Assembly (NCBI RefSeq): GCF_040436345.1
Contig: NC_133237.1
Span: forward strand, 19,659,749-19,723,748
From: Pagrus major
Lineage: Eukaryota > Chordata > Actinopteri > Spariformes > Sparidae
Direction of reading: 5' to 3'
DNA: 64,000 nt
The position numbers were made by a program, and so were the translations under genes. Shown in pieces: positions 10,658 through 24,721 of this stretch. The notes under the pieces are model-generated. The model did not search any database, was not told where the DNA came from, and was given only the letters and a program-made list of their open reading frames with translations. The first letter of the stretch is position 1; each line of letters opens with the position of its first letter.

Positions 10658-11395
10658 AAGGGACAGTTCACCCAAAATCAAAAATACATATTTTTCTTCT
10701 TCCTAGTATTGGTCCATCAAGATTGTTTCGGTGCGAGTTGCCTAGTTTTGGAGATATTGTTCATAAAGACATTTCTAGAAAAGAGACATTGCTGTCGAGT
10801 TTTGAAATGTATTTTTTTTTTTTAGCACCACAAGCCAATTGACAGCTAGTAGGGTTGGGCCGACTCAAACATTTTCAAACCGGTAAAGCCAAATTTCACT
10901 TCTAGATGAGGAGGCAGCACTACAGTCCACCAGGACAACTGTGGCATGTTGTGTTCAAGTTAACTTTTCTTCTTCTCAAAAAGGTAAATAAAATAAGACT
11001 TCAGCTGAAACTGAAGAAAAGATGACAGAAGCGACATTTAAAGTACCCCAGAAACGTGAATCTTGCAAGTCAATGAGTTTTCTACAACACGTTCCTGATA
11101 ATGTTTCACAATAAAAGCATTGTTAAGAAATGAAGGGTTTCTGTCCACTGCAACGCTATAGGGCTTTTAATTTGAAATGGCTACAGGAAGTGTATCTCTG
11201 GGCTCCTGCTGACTAGCCACACGCTGCTAGTTCTCTCAAGTTGATGTTACACCTGACAAATGCCGTTTCAGTTGGTTGGCTGATATCTCCAAAACAAAGC
11301 AACTCATTCCAAAACAATCTAGATGGATAAATAGCACGACAAGTAAGAGGAAAAAATATCCATTTATTGATTTTGGGGTGAACTGTCCCTTTTAA
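10658..11395. mobile_element. MITE-like element with long terminal inverted repeats
   Basis: The left end 'AAAGGGACAGTTCACCC' (10658) is repeated inverted at the right end (GGGGTGAACTGTCCCTTTT, to 11395). The inverted homology continues inward in a diverged form: 'agattgtttcggtgcgagtt' then 'tttggagatatt' on the left, against 'agattgttttggaatgagtt' then 'tttggagatatc' on the complementary right. The interior has no coding potential and includes a segment near 10850-10960 ('tagggttgggccgactcaaa') that looks like a nested insertion. It is a nonautonomous DNA element; no clear target-site duplication is visible. Confidence 0.75.
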
Positions 11396-14300
11396 AGAAG
11401 ACATGAATAGAACGTAAATCACAAACAGGCCTCTGAGGATGTAAAACAAATACAACAACACTAATGACAGGCTGATTAACAGCTGTCCCATTAAAGTTGT
11501 CCCTTTCTAAACACCTGACATTTCACTTTTAAACAAGTTAATAGTTTAACTTCCAGCCCTCGAGCTAGCGTGAAATTGGCACTTAGAGCATCGTGAGTCG
11601 TGGACATCTATTTAGGGTGTGACAATGAGTCAATCAGTTGCGAGCACGCATGAGTTCCTTCTGAAATTAATTAGCATTGTGTAATGAAATGTGGCTTTCG
11701 CCCTGCGGCGGCGGGGCTGTGTAAGTCAGACATCTTGGAGGAGCATCCACTGACTTCAGGATCCAAACTCGGTGATGCTGCATCGGATGGCAGCAGCCCC
11801 GCACACACATGCTGCCAGGAAGGAGAGCACACAGGGGCCAAATGCCACTGCCAGCCACAGTTGCGTTTGTTTACTCCAGATAAGTAGAGACATCCTTGCC
11901 ATCACAGTGACTGAACGCTGAGAAGATGATTTTGGCTGAGCTTCTGTGGAGGAGGAGGAGGAGGAGGGGGGTCTGTACGCTCAGGGCTCATGTTTGGCGT
12001 GAATGCGCGTGCATCAACACACTTACATGCACTCTTTTGACGCACAGAGCAACTCCATATTCTAATTAAAATTTTATTTGGGTTAAGCTGTTGACATCTA
12101 CCCTTGATAGTCTGCAACTGAGTCTCTCTGTTGACATGAATAATTAACTCAGCAACGATATTGTCCACTTGTGGTGTCTGGTCTGCAGACTGAGCAGTCT
12201 GTTGTCAGCTGCCCCTTTTGCTCTTTAACTCTCTCTAGTTCATATAAATTGCATATTTATAACGGGGATCAATTGTAATAGATACCTCTCAAAACACTTC
12301 AGAGAGAAGTACAATAAAAACTAAACTTGCTCTTCATGAGGTTCAGACAAAGAGTAATAAAAGACATTTAATTATTTTCATGTTTTAAATATAAAGAAGA
12401 AATAATAGAAGCAGCATTTTATAGTGTTTGTTCCTCATATTTTCCTCATTTTTGTTCACAGAGGAACAGGCAACTTTAGTTTAACGCGCAATTTTGAATA
12501 GAAACAATTTAAAGAATGTCAAGAATGTAAAAACACTGAAGTCAAATTTGGGAAGAATTAATTGTATGAACCTGACACATTGATTTCTTGCTTCCCTGAA
12601 ATCTACACCATGAGCATCGTCCACATCTTTGTACATTTTCTCCTCTTATAACAGCAGCCAGTTTGTTTATTGCCCCGAGGGCATAATTAACCCTGTGCTC
12701 ACAGCTAGCAGAGGTTAAGCATCTCGCTCAAGGATGTTTTAGCACATCCTTCCAGTTGTGGGACACCCAATCAAAAAAAAACACACCCATGTGCTGGCAG
12801 ATACCGACCCTGACCCTCTTTCTCTTGACAAATCCTCAGCGCATCATTCATATTTATATCTGGCCATGGCTGCGACATGAATGACGGGGGACAAGGATCT
12901 CCCAAGCTATTATACTTTAATATCTCGGCGATAATTCAGTGCCAGTGCAAAGCATTCATCAGTCATCATCCACTTTCATCTGACTGCACCATGGACACTA
13001 TCACTCCGCTGCCACTGTACTCGCCTCTAAGGAGTAAAGCAGGCTCTCAGAGGATCCCAGCTGCATGAGAGGCCAAGGTTTATCAAACGACAACGCTAAG
13101 AGAGAGAGTTGATACAGAGTTCAGCTGGAATTCATTAAAATGGTTCACAGGGAGCCACCAGACAGCAACATACATGTCACTATAAATGACAGACTAATAT
13201 GTGAGAGTCGAGAGGTAAACTGATAACAGTGCACGGCTGTTACCGCAATATTAGCCAAGCCACAGCCAGCAACATATACTAATTTCATGGTCGACTGCGA
13301 TTCGAAAATTGCTGAATATCATACTTTACTCCGTGTGCATTTGCTTGTGTTAAAAAAAGTTTCATGTTTATCAGGACAGAATATTTTGTGAAATTCTAAG
13401 AAAAGCTTTGGGTCAACCAAGAGGGGGGATACTGAACACTACAGCGTGTAAACCTGTTCTAGTAGTGACCCAAAATATAATAATTATTATCCACGACAAA
13501 ATATATATATATATATGTATAATATTCACATGAAGTGACTGCCCTATTTCAAGAGCAAACAATATGTGATTTATGAATCCCTTCTTTAAACTTCAAATAT
13601 AAATCCAGTATACTCAGTCCATATTCTTTATTCAGAAATGTGCCCGGGCTCCTTCATTGTTATTGCTGGTTGATGTGTTTTCTCTCTGAGCTGTCTTCTT
13701 TTTCAGAGTCATGGATTGGACTGGTGTTGTGTTTACTGTTTAGAGATTAAAATGTACCAGAGACCATGAAAAAAGATGAAATGGAGGCTCAAAGAAACCG
13801 AGCAGGCTAATCAATGCAAAGCTGCCAACATTAAGAATTGATTCGCAGTCGCAGCCAAATACAGCAGATGGCGGGTGAATGCAAACGGAACTGAGCAATC
13901 AAATTTCTCACAAAACACTTAAAGGATGCAGAAAATGGGAGGAAAGAAGAGATTGAAAGGAGGGCTGAAGGAGCCGAGACGGAAAGATACCGAATGACTG
14001 GAGAACAAAAAGCGCCCGTTGCAGCAATATGTTCTCGCCTACGGTTACACTTGTTCCAATGCAACTTTAATCATGCAATCATGCCTGCCATGTCAACTGA
14101 CAGGTCTGGTTGTGCAAAAATTTGATTTTGCTTACAGTGACATTGGATCTAAATCCCAGAACTGACAGAGGCCAGATTAACATTATCATCAACACAGTCC
14201 GGATGCCATGAAGAGAGAAAAAGCAACGCAAAGACAAGAAAGGGGACAGAAATTTAGAGAAAATAAAGGAGGAACAGATTTAAATTTGGAACAAGAGCTA

Positions 14301-17300
14301 TTGTGAGGCCAAGTGTTGACATATAGCAATGCAATGCTTTAAAAATCGGATTGTTTTTTAAATATCGCATTGGAACACAACCACAGCAATGCAAAAACGC
14401 AAGAAAATGATGTGTCTGATTATGAATCGCCTAAAGAAACAAACCACATCTTCTCCAAGCTGAGAGTATAGAGTCCATAAATCAATTGTTGCCTGAGGCA
14501 AATCCTCACAGCCGAGGCGCCCAGTGTATACAGAAAGAAATCTCCTACATCACTTCAAAGACCACACACTGCTACGCTTACATTTGCCTACATCGAGATC
14601 TGGACGGAGTAAAGTCTCTTCCTGTTTAGAAGCTATGCATGGCTTCTGTTATAGTAAGAGATAAAATATACACGAGTTATTGATGCAAGATGAAAGAATC
14701 TTCTCCAAGCTCAGAGTCCAAGTGCTTTTGTGTTCAGGGGACATAAAATACTGTGTATTAAACGTCTAGTAATAATCTCTCTACATCCACCTTATTCCTC
14801 GTCCCCAAGATACCTTGCACAAACTATGAGTGTGACACGATGCTAGTCCTCTTTCTTAGAGCAATTGGTCCGGCATATCATTCATTCACGATGATCTAGG
14901 TTAGTGACTTGATCAAGTGAATATTCCCAACACTGAGTTAACACTATTATTATTTCTTAACACTTGAAAGTGCCGCCGGCGCGTCAGTTATTATGATATC
15001 GTAACCACATTAACCTCCCAGTGACCTTCCCAGGAAACTTCCTCCCCCAGAAGTGGTAGCTCAAATGTTGTACTGCCGTGTTGCAGGTTACAAGTCGTTG
15101 ACTATAAATTTAAGGTATCTGCAGCTTCCTGATCAATCAGCAACTGGAAAGACAATGAATAATGAAAATTCTGAGGGATATATTTAAAGGTGAAACAACA
15201 TATTTGATAACCTGTTACATTCTGACAAAGAGGCTGCTCAAGGAGTGTTTGCACACTAACAATGTGTGTCGCCACATCTGAAATCCAAAGGTTTTATAAC
15301 TTTAAAGACAAAGCGAATGAGAATATGTACTGAAAGGAATAATTCATCAGGCTTAGTGTGGGAGACAGGTGTCGCTGACCTCAGGTGAAAATGTGCGCGT
15401 CTGCTCTGGGGGTTGGACAGGGAGGTGGGCTGAAGCTGAGGGGTCATGACTGCCCCTGTGTTCCCGTGCCAAACCAGCAGACATTAGCAGTGATGAGATC
15501 CAGAGACAATCGCAGTGTGCCAGCCGAGGAAGCTGCTGCTGCTGCTCTCCCCTACGGCCACCGCATACAATCACTAAGTCATTATCATTCTCAGAACAAA
15601 CACTTCCTTTATGTAAGCTTTATGTAAACCGTCTGTCTCAGGGCCTCTTTAGGAGAGAGGCTCGGTTCCCCCGACTCCTAGATGCATTCAAGACGGTCTG
15701 GTGCAGCAGAGGCCCGAACCAATAATAAACACAGAAGAAAAAAAAGGAAAAGCAGAAACGGCACAGAGCTATTTAAAGTTAGGCCTTGAGCATTTCTGTC
15801 AAGTGAATCTTTTTTCCCCTCCTTTTTTTTTGTTTTAGACGTAGAGTCTCAAAGTGTTAGCCCGTAAGGCTATCAAGGCTACACTAGTAGCACGAGAGCA
15901 TCTGTGCGCGCCTTTGGGCTTATTCCTACCCATCACACCATGGTGGGCCGTGGCTCAGATAATCCTGAGGCCTTGTGGCCATGGAAACCCATTCATGTAT
16001 GAATGTTACTTTGTTTAAACATGACTCCAGGAGAAGAGACAGAGGGGAAAGGACAGGACAGGACAGGACTGTCCTGGGAGACACATCACGTGTTGGTGAT
16101 GTAACAGGAAAGTAAAAAGCAGTAGGAGTCGCTGCTTTGGTGTTTTGTTGCCAGAAAACGTGGAGGCAGAGAAGAAGAAGAAGCTGACAGGTTGTACGTG
16201 GGGGAGATTCCTCGATTCACTGGTAGTAAAGCGTCAGCATCTTCTGTATTACAGTGTCATGAGTCATGTAGATCAATCACAATCAAATCACGCTGTCTGT
16301 ATGGAGACTTTTGAACAATTGAACAATCTGTTGATTATTTCCTTCTATTTGTCTGTCGGTCTCTGAACAAAAAGATTTTCTGATTTTCTGTTTCTATTGT
16401 AAATAATTTATTTTGCAGTTTTGGGGTACGTTACGTTACGTTACGTTACGTTACGTTACGTCAACATATGTTTTTTTCGCATATGCTTGACACGTTACAG
16501 AAACAATAAATGGATAATCATTTTGCTGCTCATTAATGACTAATTAATTGGCTGATTGATTAATTGTTTAGCTCTATCGAAAAAAATAAAAGGGTTTATT
16601 AAGTCATCAGCTATCTTTTGGAAAGTACCACGTTTGTTTTGAAGTAATAAGGCCCTTATCTAAGTCCTTATTAACGTTATTATGTCTGATTGAAACATAT
16701 ACATGTAAATAATAAATGTAAATAATAGCATCAAAAATACATCTATTGTTAGATGAGACATTTGTTATCAGTTTATAGACAAATAGAAGCCTTAAAAGGT
16801 TTCTGTAATTGTTTATAATAGCATTGCAAACCTATATATATACTTTAACTAACTCGCCTCTTGTGACTGTTAACCTTTACTAAGTCTTTTTGTTGCCTTC
16901 TTTAGATTAATACATACTAAATTATGCAATTTATTGGCAGTTAACTTCTCAACAGTTACTACTTTTGGCAGCTACCAGATCTAAATTAAGAACAATTCCA
17001 ACAAAGCTTTCCCAAACCGACTTTCTTAAAGCTGAACTGCTGAAGGACAGACAGACCTTCAGTCACCACTGAGCCATCTGAGCCACACAGGCTGTAAAAC
17101 ACTATTAGACATGAAATGTGTCTGAAAAATGATCCCTTATTACGGCGATAACACCTGTCATGGTTAAAAATTTCATCTAACCTTAATCCAGAATCTTCCT
17201 GCAACATATCCTCAAAACCTCCTCTTGTTATTTCCCAGTCTTCAGTAAAGCTCCGGTTTAATCTAGTCCGAAGTCTGAGGTTTCCATAAGAGACAGAGTA

Positions 17301-19511
17301 AACACCGAGCATGACCCCGGAGCATCTTAGTGTCTGGAGGAACATGTTGTATATGGAACAGCAGCTAAAAATAACCCTGCGCTAGCCTGTCTCTTTCTAG
17401 CTTTTTATTAGTGTCACCTCTTGTATTTACTCAATTGAGTGAAATTATACTCTAAGATGTTTAAAGAGCCAGTACTCGGCTGGTTCACATGAGAAAAAGC
17501 ATTCAACACAGCAGGTACAAGAACGCTGCTATGGTTTACATGGTGAAATGACTCAATATTTGTATTATGGCTGCACAATAAATCAGAATATCACAGTGCA
17601 GTAAGTGCAATATCCAGAACACAGAGGATGCATTTTTTTATGAAGGTAAATAGCATTATATTAAAGTACTCAAACTCAAATTGTACATGATGGATGTCCT
17701 CAAAACAATATTTATTTAATAAAATAATATGCACTGAAAACACTTGTGCTAATTATAGATGCAAAACAATACAGAGGCGATGTCACGCCCCTTTGGTTGA
17801 CCACCATGTGTCCTTATTTCAGAAAAAAATATTATTTATTATTTTTTATTTATTTATTTCAAACATGTTTAAAATGAAATAAAATGATAAATATATATAA
17901 ATAATGAACGTCAGTAACACGTAAATTCCAGTAAATTATTCAAATAAGGCAATCCATGTTCGAGAAGGAGTGACAAGAAGTTACAAACCTTCCCCCTTTC
18001 TCTGTAGGCTTTATTGTATATGTACGATAGTGACTAACAATTTTTGATCTTGTTTGAATCGTGCCATAAGTTTCACATGATGTTTGTCAATTTAAAATCC
18101 CAGTTTCTTATAAAACGAATGAAGTAAAAGGCTGAGAGTACATAAAGAAAGACTGAGACTAGAACGTGACATCGTCTAGTTTAACGTTCACCAAAACCCA
18201 GAACCGAATCCTCCTGGAGTCGTCTCGTGTATTAGCTCGCTCATGAAACTGACTAAATCTCCTTTCACATACCTGCAGCTGTCATTATGGACAGATTTGT
18301 TGGGATTCTCACCTTTTTTAAGTAGTCATTAGTCATTAGCGTTCCTCCTGCTACACCTCTGGAGAGAATTCTTTCTGTTTATTGTCCCGTCCAACAGTGA
18401 AATGAAACATCCGCCCTTGACTGGAGAAAACCCTCACATGCTTTTATCATTAGCTAAATAATTATCTCTGTGACCTGGTAATGGAGGTCACGACTTCTTT
18501 TCATTATGGTCAGCAGCAGCAGGGAGGTGGAGGAAGAGGATGGAGGGTGGAACAGCTGACACAGCACTGATGAAATGGGAGTAATATGAATATTTGGTTA
18601 TTGTTACTACACGGAGAACAAAAATAGCCACAAAATGTCTCCTTTCCAGAAGTACATTTTGGACTTAGCGTGACGCTCCCTGTGTCCTCTCAGTGTTTAC
18701 TTCGCTCTGTGGTCCAGCTTTCCTCACATTTCTGCCTGTTACCATGCATCCGTAAATGTTTGTGTGTGTTCCTGCCTCCGTGCGTGGCAGAGTGTGCCAG
18801 GCAAGGCGGTGACAGGGTGCTGGCCGCGGCCTGTGAACCTGGCTGCTCTGCTCTGCTCCGCGCTGCCAGTGACAGAGAGCGAGGGGGACATCGCCCGACC
18901 GTGGCTGCCCCAGCTGGGCCAATCAGGCGTGAGCGCTCGTGCCTTCCGCCGTGTGCAGCGCTGTGTCACAGATCCCCTTATGGATTCTAATATGTTCTCC
19001 ACAGTGTCAGCGGCGCTCTGCTGATCGCTCGTGTGTGTGTTTGTTCAGATAATGAAGGTGACTGTGTGTTTAATGAAATCTCTGCGCACTCCTTCACTGC
19101 ACCTTTGTTGATAGAGGATTACAGTGAGTCACATGGATGAACACCGAGGGTTTGGGAAAACTTTAAACTCTTTAAACTTTGACTGCTATGGATCTCTGAA
19201 GGTTGAAACCAGTGACTGTATTTTGGGCCCGAAGCTGCTTTTCATCGTGTAACCTTTAAAAATATCCTAAATCACACACGTAATAAGTGTTTCCCTCAGG
19301 ATGTTGTTCTCTGCAGGCGATTCAACGCCGTTTAAACTCCCACAAACTCTGACTAATGAAGCTTTGATGGGGTTAGACGCTCTGGCACACGCGGCAAGTG
19401 CAAACATTAAATATCTGATGTGTTGAATCAATAGCACAAGCGAAGAGGATTTTTGTAGGCCTAAACAAACTACATAAACAAACTCTACTTGTTTTCATGA
19501 CTAAATAAACT
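11396..19511. other. Gene-free interval of mostly unassigned sequence
   Basis: No gene is recognised. Apart from the pentanucleotide repeat at 16427 there are short low-complexity tracts ((TA)n at 13502-13516, GGACA repeats near 16053-16068) and degenerate repeat traces near 14320-14400 and 17570-17640. A GC-rich, CpG-containing patch at about 18660-19025 carries overlapping short open frames in several frames, which is what GC-rich noncoding DNA gives; no domain is visible. Such sequence could hold regulatory elements but nothing shows it directly. Confidence 0.5.
16427..16461 (+). repeat. (TACGT)n microsatellite
   Basis: Seven perfect five-base units of the TACGT type. Each unit contains one CpG, so a methylated tract would be expected to decay; this one looks young. 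Confidence 0.95.
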
Positions 19512-19741
19512 GAATAAACAAACTGACCTTAAAGGACAACACAATTTCATACTGTTTTACTTTATATGTGGCGGACCCTGCCACCTTTCTAGCTTCAAAC
19601 AGTGTTCTGGGGACCTTATTTTCCTGAGAACAGCTTGTTTAAAAAATAAATATTTCTGAATTTGCATTATAACCTCATTAATATTGTAAATATTAAAACT
19701 GTTAGTTTAAATTTCTTCCCCAAAACTACATAGTGCCCCTA
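19512..19741 (-). repeat. Interspersed repeat, copy 1 (minus orientation)
   Basis: It reads on the minus strand from AGGGGCACTATGTAGTTTTG to CAGTTTGTTTATTC. The same element occurs in plus orientation at 30999-31235, sharing 'ccagaacactgtttgaagct', 'aggtggcagggtccgccac' and 'tgtcctttaaggtcagtttg'. The 'ggggcactatgtagtttt' end is a frequent teleost repeat end. Family is unknown to me. Confidence 0.75.
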
Positions 19742-19756
19742 TAAGACCCATTAGAG

Positions 19757-19941
19757 AGGGGCGCCCCCCATTTCAGTTGGTAGAGCATGTGCCCCGTCTA
19801 CAGAGGTGTGTCCTCGGGGCTCGAATCAGACCTGAGGCCCTTTGCTGCATGTCATCCTCCCCCCCTCTCTCATCCTGTTTCCTGTCACCCTTCAGCTGTC
19901 CTGTTTAATAAAGTCATGAACAGTCCATAATAATAATAATA
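19757..19941 (+). mobile_element. tRNA-derived SINE with target-site duplications
   Basis: A tRNA-like head (TCAGTTGGTAGAGCATG as A box, GGCTCGAATCAGA as B box) is followed by a tRNA-unrelated body (TTTGCTGCATGTCATCCTCC, then C/T-rich, TTTCCTGTCACC) and a (TAA)n tail. It is flanked by ATAAGACCCATTAGAG at 19741-19756 and ATAAGACCCATCAGAG at 19942-19957, a 15/16 target-site duplication. The same body occurs in the minus-strand copy at 25346-25530. Confidence 0.9.
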
Positions 19942-21190
19942 ATAAGACCCATCAGAGTAACTTCTAAACCATGGCACCTACTTTGGTGTCATTCTGCACA
20001 GTAGGTGAAGTGTTTTTTGTTTATATTGAGCAGTTTGTTGTCTAATGTCATTAAAAGTGGAGCAGACTGTAGCTGCACATTTAGATATTCTTTCCAGGGT
20101 GATGCTATTGTGCCACATCACCGTATAACGCAGCTTTAAAGGTACAATTAGTGATCAAAAGTAAAGAAAAGGGCCAACACATATGGACCAACAACAGACC
20201 CAGAGTGTCTGGAGGAGTAAACACCCAGAAACTCATCGAATACTGCTCCGATCCAGAGCTGTTTACCGACAGTCAGAGAGAGATTAGAGGACACTTTTTA
20301 ACTTTTGGTATTATAAAGTGGATTTATCCTCCGTAACTATCTTGATACTTAATGATTATAGAGTCATTTTTCGAGTGAAAAAGCAGGACTAGTCTTTTTG
20401 TTATTGTTGTTGTCTTATAGATAACTAATAGAACATGTTGTTCCATAAGATGTGGGTTTTAGAGACTATTGGTCAGATAAAACAACGCTATCTGAATCCA
20501 TCGCCTGGGGTTTAGGGATTCTGTGATGAGCAATTTACAATATTTTATCACAATTATATGATAATATAGATTAATCGATATATCATATCAACTAAGAAAA
20601 TAAACAGCCGGTTAATAATTAAAACAATCGTCAGTCGCAGTGCAAATTTTCCAAATTCCATCACTAAGTGAAATAAACCAATTATATATGTTTGCATCTT
20701 CGTGACCTGAGCAACACTTCCAAGCTGAGATTTTAATCTCATCCATGTTAGGAATACACTTAACCTAGTGTGACAACAGGAGATGAAGCACGGATAAAAG
20801 TGAGACAACAGGTATGAGTCACATGAGCACACAGTCAGCTGTTACCTCACCACTGCTGAACACAGGAATGTGACTAAAACAGAGGGAAAGGTTGTGTCAT
20901 TGGAGGCTGACGGTTGAATGAAAGGCATCTCTCTGCCTTCACCCCTGTCACGTTGTGACTCCGCCCCTCCGGTGACCCGAGGGAAGTGGCATAAGACCTG
21001 TCACCCCGCATCACCGCCTGGGCCACGACAGCCGAGCTCATATGTAAATGTGTCAGCATGCACAGATTCATGAGTCTGACATATCAGCTTGAATATGCAT
21101 GTTCAACACTGACTGGAGCGTAAACATCTCTGTACGTGCAGGAGATGCATCTGTGTGCATGTATGCATGTGTGTGTGTTTCCAGGCTGAC

Positions 21191-21223
<33 letters not shown>
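21191..21223 (+). repeat. (GT)n microsatellite
   Basis: About 16 perfect GT dinucleotides. Confidence 0.95.
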
Positions 21224-21225
<2 letters not shown>

Positions 21226-24200
21226 GAGCTGATCCCGGTCTGTTATAGTGACATTCCCGATGGGAAGGAGCTTCACGACTGTTGTCATTTGCTAGACTGA
21301 CCATATCTCTTCATGAGTAAAGGCTGGGTGGAAGTGACATCTGATTTCATCCACACTCAGTGGGGTTCTCTCTGTCCGTCTCCATCTTTCTCTCTTCATG
21401 TCCCTGCTGCTTACACCCTCTCTGAGTGAGGATTTACCGCTTTCCTCTGTTTCACATCATCGGAAATGATTTGTACTTTTCAGTTTGCGTGACTGTGAGT
21501 CAGACAAGATGGAAAAACTTACAGACATCACGTCTTTGTTGCTCCAGGGACTTGTTTATTTTGGTTGATTATCGCTCCACGATGGAAATAATTATCAGTT
21601 TTACGATTTTATTGCCAGCTCTTGAATAACTCAGACATGCTTTTTAGATATGTACCAAGCAGATCAGATACTCTCTAACTGGTGTCAGCCTTCAGCTACT
21701 GTGGGCCGGTTTGCATGTGGATCTGAGGGTCTAAACCTCTGTGGACTCTTGAAAAGAAACCTATGAAACACATCTCTTTAGGCATGATCTGATTTCACCG
21801 TGTTGGTGTTGTTCCTGGAACATCAATCACGTTTCTGTAATGTCATAGCTTTAGGCGCATGGGAGAAGTTATCCTTTGTAACACGTGTTAAATGTTGTGA
21901 AAGGGTCTATTTTAACCCGTAGCATGTTTTCCTAAACGTAATCAACACTGAATTGATAATTGTGTTGTGAAAATCTGTAAGGCTTAGGCCATGTCTAATT
22001 AATTTCAATTAATCTATCAGTTGTTTAATGTCTAACATGTCAGAAAATCTAAAAGAAAAAAGTGAAATAAATGTAATGTAGGACATAAACCAGCAAATCC
22101 TGCTAAACAAATGTTTAGCATTTTTGCTTTAATAATCAAGTACATAATAAATAAGCTCTAATAAATAGGTTAAAATGATTAATCAGTCATCAAAGTTGTT
22201 GGCAATTAAGTTAATGTAAGTTCATTTTGGTAAATAAATGCATTTGGAGTGTGTACTTTAAGTTCAACTGCATACGGCTCACTGTGTTTACTTTTGCAGG
22301 TCAAGTCAAGACAATTTATTAGTTGTCCCAATTGAGCAATTTGTGCTGCAGCAAGCATAAAAACACATACAAAAAGCATAAAGACATACAATAAAACATC
22401 ATTACACCTAAGCACCGTTGAGAATTATCCCCAGTTGTTTAAGCTCCTAGTCAATAACTACCATCAGTGTGGATAGATGTGTTGCGGCACTAATCACACT
22501 CTGCAGTGCAACACAAAAGTCACAACGGCCAGGATTCCCTTTGTCAGTAAAAAATCAGACATCGCTCTTTCATTCTTTGCAAATTTAAGACTCAGATCTG
22601 CTGCGGCGTCAGGGCGACACATGCACGTCACAACCGGAAACACGTCTGTTTACGAAGGGTCAGGGCCGACTGCGGGGCTCATTTTCCTGAGGAGTCATCC
22701 TGAGTCACAGAGAGCACAACACGACCCTCCCCGCCCTCCTGCGCATCGTAATATTTGGAGTCTCCCCTTAAAATATCAGGACACAAAGCACGTCCTGCCG
22801 CACAAGACCACACGTAGCACACTCATCGATATCACGACCGACTAAATCAGGTGAACGCATGAAGTTCAGAATCTACTATCTAATTTTAATGACAGTTTAA
22901 TTACAATCCAGCTTTAAATCCTCACAATTATCTAAAGAAACATAGCCTCGCCAATTATTTTCATGCCAATGTTACGGAACGAATTTGACCCCACTCATTC
23001 AATCTTATAGATGAAGCTATTCTCCCGGAAAATTACCATTCTGCTCATTCCCGAAATAGTTCCACCACATCATCCAAATCCATAAATCACATCCATACTG
23101 TACTTTCAAACGGCCCCCGTCAGTGCAGCTGAGAGTCTCTTCTTTAAATAAAGGGAACATGTTCACTCAGGGAGTAGAAGTGGGAGTATCTGGTGACCTC
23201 TAACAATTCTAATCACCTGGTAATTACACACAGAGCGAAGCACCCTCCCCCTGCTCTTACTTTAATGTCGTTTACAAGAACTGGCAACCAGAAAATGCAG
23301 AGCAGAGTACACAGTGTCAAGCAGAGTGAATCCAGACTAGTTGGCAGGCGTAAAGACGCAGTTCTCCCTCTGTGCGCCGCACTCTGAGGATTAAGCCTGG
23401 CAGCGTGCTCACATCTGCTAAACAAGATATAGACATAATACCTTGATATTTCATGTTGCACAAAGCCAGTTAGGGAAAGGCTGCGGCGGCGAAGGATCTC
23501 CCATCATCATCTCCACTCAACTCGACACCGCAGCCACCAAATCACTCACGTACACTTCTAGTAGAAAACATGTTGACTATGTTTGTGCTTGCAAAACACC
23601 TGCTCCTCACACACAAGTGTTTTTCATGTAGTGGCTAAAAGCTGAAAATTTACCTCTCACTGTATACTGGCTCCACATCACACATTCTGAAGGGAAGAAT
23701 TGGGAAAAAACAGGAAGTGAATTACTCCAATTATTCAAAATAGCTGCCTACAAAGCATGTAATTGACTTAAACACATCCCGCAGACATTTCACTTGACAA
23801 TTATGATAATTGTAAACGCCTGATTTAATTGCAAGTGATTAACATATAAAAAAATAAAAAAACACACATTGAAATAACAGCACAAAGGTGGAGAATATGA
23901 TACATGTAATATTCTGGTGATATCTGGAGATTAAAGGATTTTTTAAAAATGCAAATGAGGCAATTAAGGAGTGAAAAGTATCATCTGTGATGGATGCTAA
24001 TGAATTCTGTATGTTGCTGCATCATGTACATCTGGCTGCCTCCAGTTTTGATGTTATCTTGACTGGTGAGAAGCAAACAACACTGCATTTGTATGGCAAT
24101 AAGAACACGCATCTTTATTTCCATTCGATTTTCTTTAACTTCTTGATCCTGTTTGCCTTCATTGTGTTTTTATTGTAAAGCAGTGTTCAATACATAAATG

Positions 24201-24721
24201 CATAAATACATAAATAATAAATGAATAAATAAATGAATGAATATCACTGTATGTAGTTAAATGTGAGATGAAACGACGCTCTACGAATTCTGCTCTTGAA
24301 AGGCTGTAAGCCAGGCTACTGTGCCTTTAATTCAATATACCATTATTGATTACAAACCCCAAGAGGATTATTCTTCCTTTTAACTGTAAATTGAAAGAAG
24401 AACAGAATAATAAATTGTATAATATATGGCACTATTGATTTTCCGTGGACTGTAAGTCATTAAGAATTCGACAGTAGCCCATGTATTTAAACCAAAGTAT
24501 CATGAAGCTCTGTACTGAGGTGCATCAGACCGATGGACTGGTGGAAAAACTCATATGATTCCTTCATGATGTGAAACTATGAGGTTCGATGAAGCTTAAA
24601 CACACATTTTAATGTACATGTACAACACCTGAGTGGTTCCTTTTCATGCTGCACTTCAGAGGGAATACTGTTCTTTAACCTCCGCTACAGTTATTTGGCA
24701 GCTTCGGTTACTCTGCCGATT

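Noticed and set aside
18664-19024. Overlapping open frames on both strands suggesting a gene in a GC-rich patch
   Set aside because: Four frames are open at once, as expected for GC-rich noncoding sequence; none shows a domain.
19757-19830. Possible functional tRNA gene (A and B box present)
   Set aside because: Acceptor and anticodon stems do not pair, the sequence continues into a SINE body and is bounded by target duplications, so it is the head of a SINE.
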